From positions 3,286,001-3,350,000 of the forward strand of contig NC_089425.1 in assembly GCF_013426205.1 (NCBI RefSeq): a stretch of DNA of 64,000 nt, read 5' to 3'. Origin of the DNA: Metarhizium brunneum. Lineage: Eukaryota > Ascomycota > Sordariomycetes > Hypocreales > Clavicipitaceae. Shown here piece after piece: positions 32,533 to 43,026 of the stretch. The notes beneath the pieces are model-generated. The model searched no databases, was not told where the DNA came from, and worked only from the letters and a program-made list of their open reading frames with translations. A program made the position numbers and the translations under genes. Numbering within the stretch: the first letter of the stretch is position 1; each line of letters begins with the position of its first letter.

Positions 32533-34466
32533 ATGTCGGCTGCATCCACCAAGAAGCCCCCTTCCGGCGGTGTGGGCCGAGTATCTGCTACAGAAGCAGG
32601 CACCACATCGCCAGGAGCTTCGCCCTCACGAACCACCGCCCCAAGATCGTCGACTCCCACGGGACACGTTCGTACGAGATCGGTTCGAAGTGGCCCTCCT
32701 GTTTCTGCTCGCGCCGCAGTCCGCAGAGACTCTGCCGATGCTCGAGCGGAGGCCGCCTCTGCCCTCGAGGACCTCCAACAGCGCCTTGAGAAGGAGGAAA
32801 AGCTCTCGGAGCAGTACAAGAAACAGTCCGAGGTGCTTCAATCGAAGCTTGACGAGGCGCTTAGAGATGCCGTCAAGTCGGAAGAGAAGCTTCACGAATA
32901 TGAAGAACAGCACGAGGTTATTGTGAACGACATGAAGGAGGCCAAGCGCGAGAAGCGGGAGATGGAGACCATCTACGAAGCCGAGCGAAGCGCCATTCTC
33001 AAGGAAAAGGAGGAGTTGGCAAATAGAGAAGAAGAAATGCAGACTGTGATCCAACGGTTAAAGGACAGCCTGGCGCAGAGGAATAATTCCGATGATGATG
33101 GCCGGCCATCAAGGCAAGGTAAGGAAGAACTGCCTTGACAAGTTGACACCATAGCCCTGCATCGCCTTCTCCTGTTACACAGGTGCGCTAACCCTGTGTG
33201 TCCTATTTGCTAGGCAACTCATCGCCGTCCCTGGACGGTAGCAGCTTTGCGCCACCCTCCTCTCTGCAACGGAGTGATTCTCGAAACACCTCAAAGCTCA
33301 TACTTCAAAAGGACAAGTTGATCGAGTCCCTGCGATTAGAGCTTGCTGAGTCACAAATCAAGCTGGTCGAGTCGGAGAACCAGGGAGGCGGCAGGCTTCA
33401 AGAGGTCGAGCGCCTGCTCATGGAAGCTCGCATGGCCAACGCCCGCCTCATGGAGGACAACGAGAGCTACCAACTCCTGCTTCAGGAAAGGACACTCAAG
33501 GGCGACTTTGGCCAGACCGACTTCAGCTACATGAGCGCCGGTACCAACCAAGACGCGCTCAATGCCCTGGAAGGCAAAACCGGCGGGTCCAGTCTGGCAG
33601 ATGAGCTATCCGATGCTACTGAGGCCGAAAGCGAGGCCTACCGCCGACTAGAATCCGATCTCAAATCAATGAGGGAGCAAAACAAGGCGCTCACGCTGTA
33701 TATTAACAAGATCATTGAGCGCTTGCTGCAGCATCAGGACTTTGAGTCCATCCTGGACACGTCTGGGGAGGTCAAGACAGGTCCAATAGATATTAACAAG
33801 GACCTTCCTGCACCGCCATCCGGTGAGAAGCAGGCAAATGGTGCCGCTGCACTGCTGCAGCGAGCCAAGTCTATTGCCGTTGGTACTGGAAAGCCAAAGC
33901 CAAGGCCTCTATCGTTCATGCCATCTGCAGCCAGCTCGGCTCATACGGATCCAGAGACGGCTCCCAGCATTCCTATTGGGAATCTAGGGCGATCTGCAAG
34001 CACGAGGCGATCTCGGCCGCAGAGTGATCAGTTCACTGGCGCCGCGAGTCTCGTCAGCCAGATGTACAAAGGACCTGATGGTCCCGCTTCGCCTCCCCTG
34101 GGCAACCCACGACACTCGCATACTTTCTTTTCACCCCCAAACATGACAAGCAACCCGACAGTCACATCTCGTTATCCCAGCGGAAGTCAAGCCTCATCCG
34201 GGAACTTTCCCGGCATGAGGAGCGAGACGTCAAGTATCAGTGGAGAGTCGGGCGACATGTCAACATCCACACCGCCGTCTCAATCACCACCGCGCTCACA
34301 CAGCGACAAGCAGACGACATTTGCGGGCGGCAAGCCACGTCCCCTGAGACTAGTCCAGGAGAATCAAGATGCGGTCAAGGACAATAAACGAGCAAGCTGG
34401 TACACAGGCTGGAGCTGGGGCGGTAAGAAGGACGAAGCCCAACCCGGAGCACCCATTCCCGAATAA
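32533..34466 (+). CDS. Coiled-coil protein (fungal 'M protein repeat'-type), cytoskeleton-like
   Basis: Two exons, 32533-33118 and 33214-34466 (intron 95 bp, GTAAGG/TAG), give 612 residues. The N-terminus (1-65) is Ser/Thr/Pro-rich. Residues about 66-195 form one continuous coiled coil (LEDLQQRLEKEEKLSEQYKK and following heptads). After a Ser-rich hinge, a second coiled coil covers about 215-350 (KDKLIESLRLELAESQIKL, RLMEDNESYQLLLQERTL, YRRLESDLKSMREQNKALTL), with a compact segment LYINKIIERLLQHQDFESIL. The C-terminal 230 residues are disordered and end in a Trp-rich ASWYTGWSWGGKKDE. Similar fungal proteins are usually annotated only by repeat similarity. Role unknown; a scaffold is likely from shape alone. 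Confidence 0.78.
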
Positions 34467-37400
34467 ACTTTAGACGGCACGATTCTTGCATCATTGTGTC
34501 CCTTTTTTTTTTCTTTTGCATACATAATTTTCTCTCGACCAACAAACAAATGGGCAGGAACTGCAGAGCAGCTCAAATGGCGTCTATGGTGTCGCATCCC
34601 CAGGTTCTTGTGTTTTGGGAGAAAGTTTACGTTTGAACGTGAAGGAGGAGGGAAGGGAGTTGTTTTGGCATAATGAGTATTCTTCATCCAGAGTGGTTTA
34701 TTTGCATCGGCGCGGAAGGGGTTGGATATACGCGCAGATGACGTACCGACACGGGAGAAACATGAAGCACTTGGACGGGTATGGTTAGATGTGACGAATT
34801 TTTTGACGTCGATAGATATTGATATGAAACGGTATTTTCGGGATGGCAATGTTCCGGCGTTTGCGTTTAAGTTGCCGCTTGTGTCGATATGTGACGTGGC
34901 AAGGTGTAGCTTGGGCCTAATTCACATTGTTGTGTACAGCATTCCAGGGCATTCCGTTAGTGGTGTGCTGGTGAGAGTTGGTCGATACGTTGCTCGGGAT
35001 GCTCTGTGCTGTTCTTGTCGGGGACATGGGATGGATTGGAGCTGGTGAGATTTCGCCATGTCGGGCATGTGTAGTCCATCAGCTCTGGATAAACGATGGC
35101 CATTGCGTGTATATGTCGACTTGTACTGGGACGATGAATCAATGTTCACTTTGCGATTGTTGCATGAATATGGAGTGGATGTCCGAGTATTTGGATAGGA
35201 GGAGAGTGTTGTTCCAACTTGTCAGCAGAGGCGGGCAGCAGTGGGAGGGGTTTGCGGTGAATATGTCAGGACTCTGGAGCCTTTATGGCATGAGGTTTTT
35301 TTTAGTTTTTTTTTTAAAGAAAAAAGTATAATATTAATAAATAAATAAAATCAGAGAGGCGGGGAGATGGAAGAAATTCATGGCTGGTTAGATGCATGCC
35401 CTGCTTTTGCGTGTGTTTGGACGGGCACGGCTTTGTGCAACCGCGAACACGGAATGACGAGTCGAATGCTTAATGTATGCAAGGCGCACAACCACAACAT
35501 GGCGTTTTTTGTTTAGTTCGCACGTATGAATCGCACACGGCGCAAGAAACTGAATCCTCTCATTTTCCGCAGATCAATGATGAATCACATCGCTGGACAA
35601 GGCCCCGAGACAAAGTTAATGCCGGCACATCAAGCAGCGTCGGCTACAGGGTAGTTGCACCCACACGAACACACTCGCGTTACCGTGCGGTAGCTTATGA
35701 CATATCAATCGAGAGGACACGGAATGGCCCTGACGGCCATCGTGGCACCTTTGAATGGCAAAACTCGGATCGCAGCTTTTCCATTCTTCGTGTGGATGGC
35801 CGAGGCAAAGCTGCCGAGGGCGGGCCGTCCCACAAGTCATGTTGCTACTGTGTACGTATTTTGGGTGTCATTGCAGCCTTTACGGAATATCGCGTGTCTG
35901 GGGTCTGGGGTCTGGGGTGCATGGCCAGCATGGTGTCAGTGACGGACAGAGAACACGTAATTTATGTTTTGAACGCTGCGTCAATTGCAGTCCGAGGCAA
36001 TAACTAGCGTAACGGGTGGCCTCGTAAGGCATTGTGTATTTCCAGCTTGGCCTGATTCGGTTCGGAATATGAACTGGGATCCATATGGTTGTTCAAGTCT
36101 TCACCACCAGCAACGTTGGATGTTAGCAGACCGGCCTGGGGTGGACGGACGTCCAGTCTTGAAACGTTTGACGTGACGCCCATGTGTACGTACGAGGTGG
36201 ACGGACGGGCGGCTTGGTGGTGCCATCTCCTGCTCTGGTCGGATAGAAACTATGTCAATCCGGGAAGACCAGCTAGAGAATCAGTTGAGTTCTCTGAGGC
36301 AAGCTTGCCCCTGTTGCGTGATTGTACATACGTAAAGTATGTAGTGAGGCAACTGGGTTGGTATTGGTCAGTGGCCGCGTGTTATGGGCAGATGCGCACC
36401 ACACCAAAGCCCTTGCTCCGGCTCTCACGGGCAATTGGCAGTGGATGGTAGCTTTGCATTTGTATCGTGTCGGACTCTCACAGGCTGATCCATGTTCAAT
36501 CATGGCGATAGGGGTGCACTGTATCCTGACTTGTTGTTGGCTTACGAAGCGGCCTTCTGTCTGGCCAGGACCATGAGGAGGCCCAAAGCGCGAGGAAATG
36601 GAACGAGATTGAACCCGTCTCTCTGCCACGGTAGATTTTCTTTCATTTTTTTTTGGGGGGGTAACAAGACGGCGAAAGAGGCATTGAGTCGTATCCGTGT
36701 CATTGCCTTGGACGGATAGTTGAGCCCAAGAAATCCCCGCGTATATGACTAGTTGGGAAACGCGCTGTAGGATCGCCATTGAGGAGTTGGAGTCTCCGGC
36801 GTCACATTCTTGCTAAATAGAGCCTCTTGCATACTTGCGTCAGCCAACTTATGAATCAGCCAGCGCAGCTGCCAACTCATGTACGATGTACCAAGAGGAG
36901 TGACTGCAATGAACAGGAATCTGCGGTCCAAATATTGAATGACATTGGATTGGCAATGTCTCGTTGCCTGGTTGAAGAGGGATTTTAACGAGTAGGAGTG
37001 GTACTAATACCCACGGCACTCTTACAATCCTCACGCCCTGCCTACCTATCTACTTAAGGAGGGTCTGGTTATCTCTAAGTACTTACTTAAGTAGGTACTT
37101 AAGTAGGCAGCGAGCTGTCCCACTGTTGCTAACACTCACCGCTAGAGCAAGACATCCATGGGACGTACTATTCGTCTGGGGAAATAAATGCTCATGTCGG
37201 GGAACCAGCCGTAGATGGAGAAAGTTGATCATGTGGTCGCTTGTTACACAAACATACAGACATGGGCTTGTCTCCTCATGTTTGGTTCGCCGCATTACTC
37301 CGGAAGAGCTGATTCGTCTATCCGAGGAGGCTGCTTGATTGTCATTAATTGAATGCATTGAATGCCGCCTTCACCCAAAACAGAATATACTGAGACATCA

Positions 37401-37969
37401 CCACACCACCTTGCCAGCTATTGAGCCCCTTTGCACTGGGAATTCGTGTCTGAACCGATGGACAAGAGACAAAGTCGGTTAGTCGGATCAAGAATGACGG
37501 CTCCAACAAAGCATTCGAGAAGACATTGTAGTAACAGAGGGTGGGGGCGAAGACATGGGTACTCCGTACTGTGTCCGCAGTGCCGCCGGGAATAGTACCT
37601 ACTTCCTGGGTAAGTACTTAAGTGCTTACTTACTTTATGTATGTACATCTAGGAGCTACTAAAAGCCACTCCAGAGTCGAAGCTGCTAGTACTAGCCAAA
37701 CTACAGTAGCAGCCTGCATGTACTAAAAACATTGAATCTCTTTAGATGCAGCAGCAGAGGAGTCTCCACGATCTATTCCGCATCTAAAGAGATAGTAGGC
37801 GGGGTCCTCATGTGACACGTGACACCAATATCGGCCCCACAAACTTTTTAACCTTGATTACTCACGCCCTTAATCTCAAAAATGCTCTATTGGTCTTATC
37901 GATCCCATTGATTTCATCGGCCTTAAAGACGTAACAAATACAACAAACGCCACTCACAAATACTTCAAC
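34467..37969. other. Gene-poor region upstream of argininosuccinate lyase
   Basis: 3.5 kb without a supported gene. Contains a T/A-rich patch at 35296-35352, short tandem AAGTACTTACTTAAGTAGG-like repeats near 37040-37105 and again near 37610-37640, TACTCCGTA at 37560-37568, a perfect 14-bp inverted repeat at 37736-37793 and a CACGTG box at 37816-37821. The ORF at 35477-36007 is not convincing. Confidence 0.45.
37736..37793. promoter_or_regulatory. Perfect 14-bp inverted repeat upstream of argininosuccinate lyase
   Basis: ATCTCTTTAGATGC (37736-37749) and its exact reverse complement (37780-37793) flank a 30-base spacer. The pair lies about 180 bp before the start codon at 37970. A CACGTG box follows at 37816-37821. 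It could be a dimeric regulator site, a hairpin in a long leader, or the ends of a tiny element. Confidence 0.55.
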
Positions 37970-39624
37970 ATGGCCGAGAAAAAGGCGGACGCCCCGGCAG
38001 CTGGCATGCTCTGGGGGGGCAGGTTCACAGGTTCAAATATCTCGGGAAACAAGCTTTGGATGCAGTATACTGACCTCATGGTGCGCAGGTGCGATTGATC
38101 CTCTCATGTATAAGTACAACGCCTCCATCCAGTACGACAAGGCTCTTTATAAAGAAGATATCCTCGGATCAATTGCTTTTGCCAGGGCCAACTCAAAGGC
38201 TGGCATCATCAGCAAAGACGAATTTCAGGCGATTGAGCGTGGTTTGCTCCAAGTGATGGAAGAATGGACGCAGGGAACTTTTACCATCATGCCGAATGAC
38301 GAAGATGTGAGAGGCCGCTCAATTCTACTCAACTTGTCGGGGCTAACACCATGGACCAGATTCATACGGCAAACGAACGTCGCCTAGGAGAGGTCATCGG
38401 CAAGGACATCGCGGGTAAGCTGCACACAGGTCGCAGCCGCAACGAGCAAGTCGTCTGTGATATGCGCATGTGGTTACGCGATCGGATCCGCGAAATTGAC
38501 AGCCAACTCGTCGCATTCCTCAAGGTTATTGTCACGCGTGCCGAGTCTGAAATGTAAGCCTAGCCTCTACCTCTGGCCAAAAGCGGCCCCCTTGTTGACC
38601 GACAACCTCAGCGACTACATCATGCCTGGATACACCCATCTCCAGCGTGCGCAGCCAGTTCGGTGGTCTCAATGGCTGATGTCACATGCCGCTGCGTTTA
38701 AGCAGGATCTCGAGCGGCTGCGCCAAGTTTTCGAAAGGGTCAATCTAAGTCCGCTTGGTTGTGGCGCTTTGGCCGGCAATCCATTTCAAATCGATCGAAA
38801 TATCATAGCTGAGGAGCTTGGGTTTAGCGGAATAACCTTGAACTCCATGAATACTTCGGCCGACCGCGATTTCCTGATTGACTTCCTGGCCTGGAACTCG
38901 ATTTTCACCAACCACGTCAGCAGGTGGGCTGAGGACCTCATCATTTATTCGACGTCTGAGTTCAGTTTTGTGCGGCTGGCCGACGCCTATTGTACGGGTA
39001 GCTCTTTAATGCCTAACAAATTCAACGGGGACTCTTTAGAGCTTTTGCGCGGCAAGTCAGGGCGTGCTTTCGGTCAAATGGCTGGGTTAATGATGGTGAG
39101 TCCTCATATTAATATCCCAGCCAGTTGAGGGTGACTAGGAGCGTGTCAAGAGTAGCTACTAACTATTCACTTGGAAGACTGTGAAAAGCTTGCCATCTTG
39201 CTATAATAAAGATCTCCAGGAAGGGTGGGAGCCTATGCTGGATTCGGTTCAGACGGTGTCGGATAGTCTAGGCATAGCCAATGGGGTCATTGCTACATTG
39301 AAGGTGCGGCCAGAGCGGATGGAGGCTGCTCTGGACAAGACGATGCTAGCCACTGATGTCGCAGAGTGGTTGGTGAGGAAGGGATGTCCGTTCAGAGAGG
39401 CTCACCATATCTCTGGACGCGTCGTTGCACAGTCTGAAAAGCTGCAAATTTCGATGGACAAGCTGACCCTTGAGCAACTGCAAGCCATTGATTCTCGGTT
39501 CACAGCAGACATTGCGGAGGCATTCGAATATGAAACGAGTGTCGAGGCGAAAACGTCTAAAGGCGGTACCAGTCGATCAAGCGTGCTGGAGCAGATCCAG
39601 GTACTCAGGGCTATGTTAGATTAG
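37970..39624 (+). CDS. Argininosuccinate lyase, diverged copy
   Basis: Cleaves argininosuccinate to arginine and fumarate. Five exons give 467 residues, the normal size: 37970-38030, 38089-38306, 38360-38553, 38612-39095 and 39178-39624. The order of family motifs is intact: [63 protein letters not shown] (catalytic His) and [20 protein letters not shown]. The last is the fumarase/lyase signature, usually SSLMPQKKNPDS: the Ser pair and first Lys are kept but KKNPD has become KFNGD. Other core positions also differ from typical fungal enzymes ([32 protein letters not shown]). The first intron needs a weak GTTCAA donor. Codon use is more AT-tolerant than in neighbours. It may be the only ARG4 of the genome or a relaxed paralogue; the window cannot say. 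Confidence 0.85.
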
Positions 39625-42600
39625 GGGTCTGATAGCCTGGTGCTGGATGCGGCCGGAGCAAGGGAATCTGGGACGGACATTACAAATGGCGCGGCTTATT
39701 TGTGGAAAAATATATGATTTGAGAGCGACGCTCTTGAACGAACCAAAAAGTTCTAAAAACAATATAATGTTCTTAGAGAACTCAAACAGGATAATTGTCG
39801 CGCGAGCCGGATATAAGAGGAGTCGTTGTCGATTAATAAACGTTTAGCCTTGAAGGCATCTTCCTATAAATAGTTGAGTTCTTGAGAATCGTCAGTCAAG
39901 ACGCCAAATTGCTGCCAGTAGGAATACGCAGAGGATGTTTGTCTAAACGAGCCAGGCACAAGGCATCGCAAGGGGATATTAGAAGGTAGAGCCCAACTGG
40001 CTCTCCGCTTTGCTTGTCCCTCCGCGGTGACCTCGGGGCAGCCTTGGCCCCTGGTACACTTGTCAATCGTACTTTAAGAAACTTCTGTAGACAGAGTAAT
40101 TTTTATTGCGTGATGAATGCCAATGGCAGAAACAGGCGATATTCGGTGGCGATTTGTCTAAGGGAATCTCTCTATCTACAGCAATATTGGCCAAACTCCA
40201 GACACTTTCTATTCTTTCTCCTCTTGCGATGTTCTTTCTCCTATGGGTGTAGACTATTGACATCGCGCACAGGTAAGCTAAGCATGGCATGATGGAATCG
40301 GCGTCTATGGAAACTACTTGTACATGGACTCGCCGTTATTATTGCTGTTATGGCCTTTTTTGCTGGGGTTGTAGTGCGCGTTGGGATTGTTAGTCTTGGT
40401 GGCCCCCATGGTCCTTGCGGCCCACTTTCCTTGTGTGATCTTTGTGGCTGGTGTGGCCGGCTCTCCAAGACTCTAATTGTCACCGCTTGTAGAACCCTCA
40501 ATTGTGTTCATAGCGTGTGCGTCGGCGACGAAAAGACTTGGAAAAGACTTGTATTATCCTTACCTAGGAAACTCTGGTTCTGTTTCAAGAATGTCGCCAA
40601 GAATTCCGCGTTGTGGCCCAGGTGATCCTCAAATAGGTTCCCCTCAAGGTTGATTGAGAGTTCCTCCACAGATTCATCGCCTGGGATGTCCCCCCAAAAA
40701 TTTCCCGTCTTCGTTCAAGAGCTCATCGATCTGCCGTCAGGCAGTGCCTGCAGTACCAATACTCGCAAGCCTCGAAATGTTCTTTGTACTTGTCCTTCTC
40801 GTGGTAGTGTCTGCATTTCCAGCACTGTATCTTGAGTCGACCAGGACATTCCTCGCGATGCTGCTTCATGTCTTCGATTCTTGGCATTTGGCAGGACCGC
40901 AAAGGAGCCACGGACATGTGAGCCTGTGTACCGCGAGCTTGCTCTTTGGGAAGCGGACCCTGCACTTGTAGCATTCGCTATAGGACCCCGGACAAACCTG
41001 TGAGTCCTTCTTAAACCAGTAGAAGTACTGCTCGCACACATGGCATCTCCAACGGGGCTAGGCATACTGTAGTCCACGGCATTGTGACTGTGTGTACCCT
41101 CTGGTTGCTGAACCACCTAGGAGCCGTCGACGAGGTCGGCCTGGATGGACCAAAAGCAGCACAGGGATCGTCTATTTTTATGACACCTGAAGTGAGATCG
41201 TCCTATCGGAAACAACGGTATTTCTGATATATGGGTTTCCCTGAGCGTGTACGGAGTATATATATATATAAAGCTTTCCAAGGTTTTTTATTTTTTTAAT
41301 CTTATTCACGTATTACAAAGTCCTGAGGTTAAGTCCTGGTGCAAACGCTCCGTGCAGGCCACAGGCATTACGACGAGCGAGGAAGGAGCAAGGGACTTGA
41401 TCTTTGGTAGCTTCTACCTATGCACGGGCGTGGCCTTTGTGGAAATAATAGTATGCGGTACCACCACCACCGCCGTCATCAAAGTTGCCCAATCCTGCCT
41501 GCACTGGCAACTGTCAAACCTTTCCATGCGACTCAGGAGGCGAGTGGAGTCTGGTGCCCACCCCAGCAGGTAGTAGTACTTGACTAATACTGTCAAACAG
41601 CCTGTTGCTCAGTAGCAAGGTGCCTGAGCTCGAGTCGTCAATGCTATTCACGCTACACCCCCACCTAGATTTTAGGCCGACCCCCCAGCCTGCCACCATC
41701 ATTTCGCCTATGATGGCTGTTTTGGTTCTGGAACAGGGAAACGGTTTCCGCTCTTGCCTGGCCAACAAGTGCCCCGAGTCACAAGCAGAATGATTTCAGC
41801 ATTTTCCAAGTTGGCCGGAAGCTCACATCAAACTGTCGACCTGTCCCGCTCCTTCTCAGCCCAGCCGGTACATTCTAATACGTTAAAATTACTAGATAAA
41901 ATATGTATCTTTTTATATACCTGGAGATAAGCAGTACCTATACTCCGTAGCTTTATATGATCTCTTAGTATATTAATGTATCTCCTATATTAAGATTTCT
42001 AATTGGCCAACATCCTTGTTCGGTACGAAATTGGCGCCCTCGAACACCCAAAGGGATTCGAGTTGCATTTCGTTACACGCAGCATTCGAAGGCGCTGCCA
42101 TCACAATACCATCTTTGGCTCTCCATCCCGCCGACCCCGGTGCTGCAGGACAATTGTCTGGGACACGCCGAGGTGCGTCGTAGCGCAACATCCACGCTTA
42201 TTACGTACTTGTACACCGCAACAGCGAATACTTGAAGCTCGGGCGCTGCAGTTGGCCAGTGAACAAGGTTCTGAAGCTGAGCAGTTGACCATCCATCTGG
42301 CTCCTGTGCCACCCACCTGGCCGCCCTACGCCTGCGCCTGCGCCCAGGGTACACTGGTGTCCGGAGCCAATACTCGTCGGCCAGCTCAAGCATCCATGTC
42401 GTTGGCCCTCGAGTACGGAGTCCCACGGTGCCTGCCCTAGGTTCCGAGTACGTGCTCCAGTGGTCGGTGCGTGCCAGCCGGCCGCCACAGGCACGCCAGC
42501 TTGGACTCGACGACATCATCCACTTTATGCGGATACCAGCAAACCAGCTTCTGCCAGCTTCCGCCAGGCTCTGCCCTCTTCCTCCAGGCTAAGCAGTCGC

Positions 42601-43026
42601 CGACTGTCAATCTGCCAACTGCCACCCTCCCGATTAAACCACGCTAAGCCTGGACTCTGAGTGCTACTTGCTAGGCCGAGAGTCTCATTCGTCATATTCT
42701 GCTTAACCGTCCAATCCCCGTCGCTTTCGCTGTCGCCCAGGCTCAAATATTCAACTCCTACGAGCCCGCGCCTGGCCTGCAGGCCAAACCACCCTCCCGT
42801 CCATATCTCGCTTCGTCTCTGCCATCACCGCGCGCACTCTTGCCAGCAACAACAGCCAACTGCCGACATCGCATCTCATTTTGGGCATCGTGCCCTGGCT
42901 TGCCTCGTGTCACCCGTGGCATCCGAGCTCGTGCTACGTCCATGACGAGCCACACACGATGACACAGTCTTTTCCCAACTCATCTAGTCGCCATTCTTGA
43001 CAACCTTCGTGGCCACGCCTGTGGAC
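39625..43026. other. Gene-poor region with a zinc-finger relic
   Basis: Contains the frameshifted zinc-finger relic at 40723-41057, TACTCCGTA copies at 41250-41258 (inverted) and 41941-41949, an AT-rich patch at 41874-42000 with no clear inverted repeats, and the CT-rich promoter and leader of VAC7 from about 42650. Confidence 0.45.
40723..41057 (-). pseudogene. Frameshifted relic of a Cys/His zinc-finger (TRAF-like) gene
   Basis: On the minus strand, one frame (41057 down to a TGA at 40866) reads RWRCHVCEQYFYWFKKD, then CYKCRVRFPKSKLAVHRLTC. A second frame (to TGA at 40723) reads CQMPRIEDMKQHREEC, then CWKCRHYHEKDKYKEHFEAC and CRHC. Both show the same spacing, C-x2-C-x10-12-H-x3-C, so they look like successive fingers of one array. 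They are separated by a frame change near 40885-40895, and a stop (TAG, 41058-41060) lies just upstream. No short intron can rejoin them. This suggests a decayed gene, or an exon pair with a sequencing indel. The parent family is not certain. Confidence 0.45.

Noticed and set aside
35477..36007. 176-codon plus-strand ORF
   Set aside because: No motif, several competing ORFs in other frames, no supporting start or splice context.
41874..42000. AT-rich patch as a possible fifth inverted-repeat element
   Set aside because: No convincing inverted arms could be matched on its two sides.
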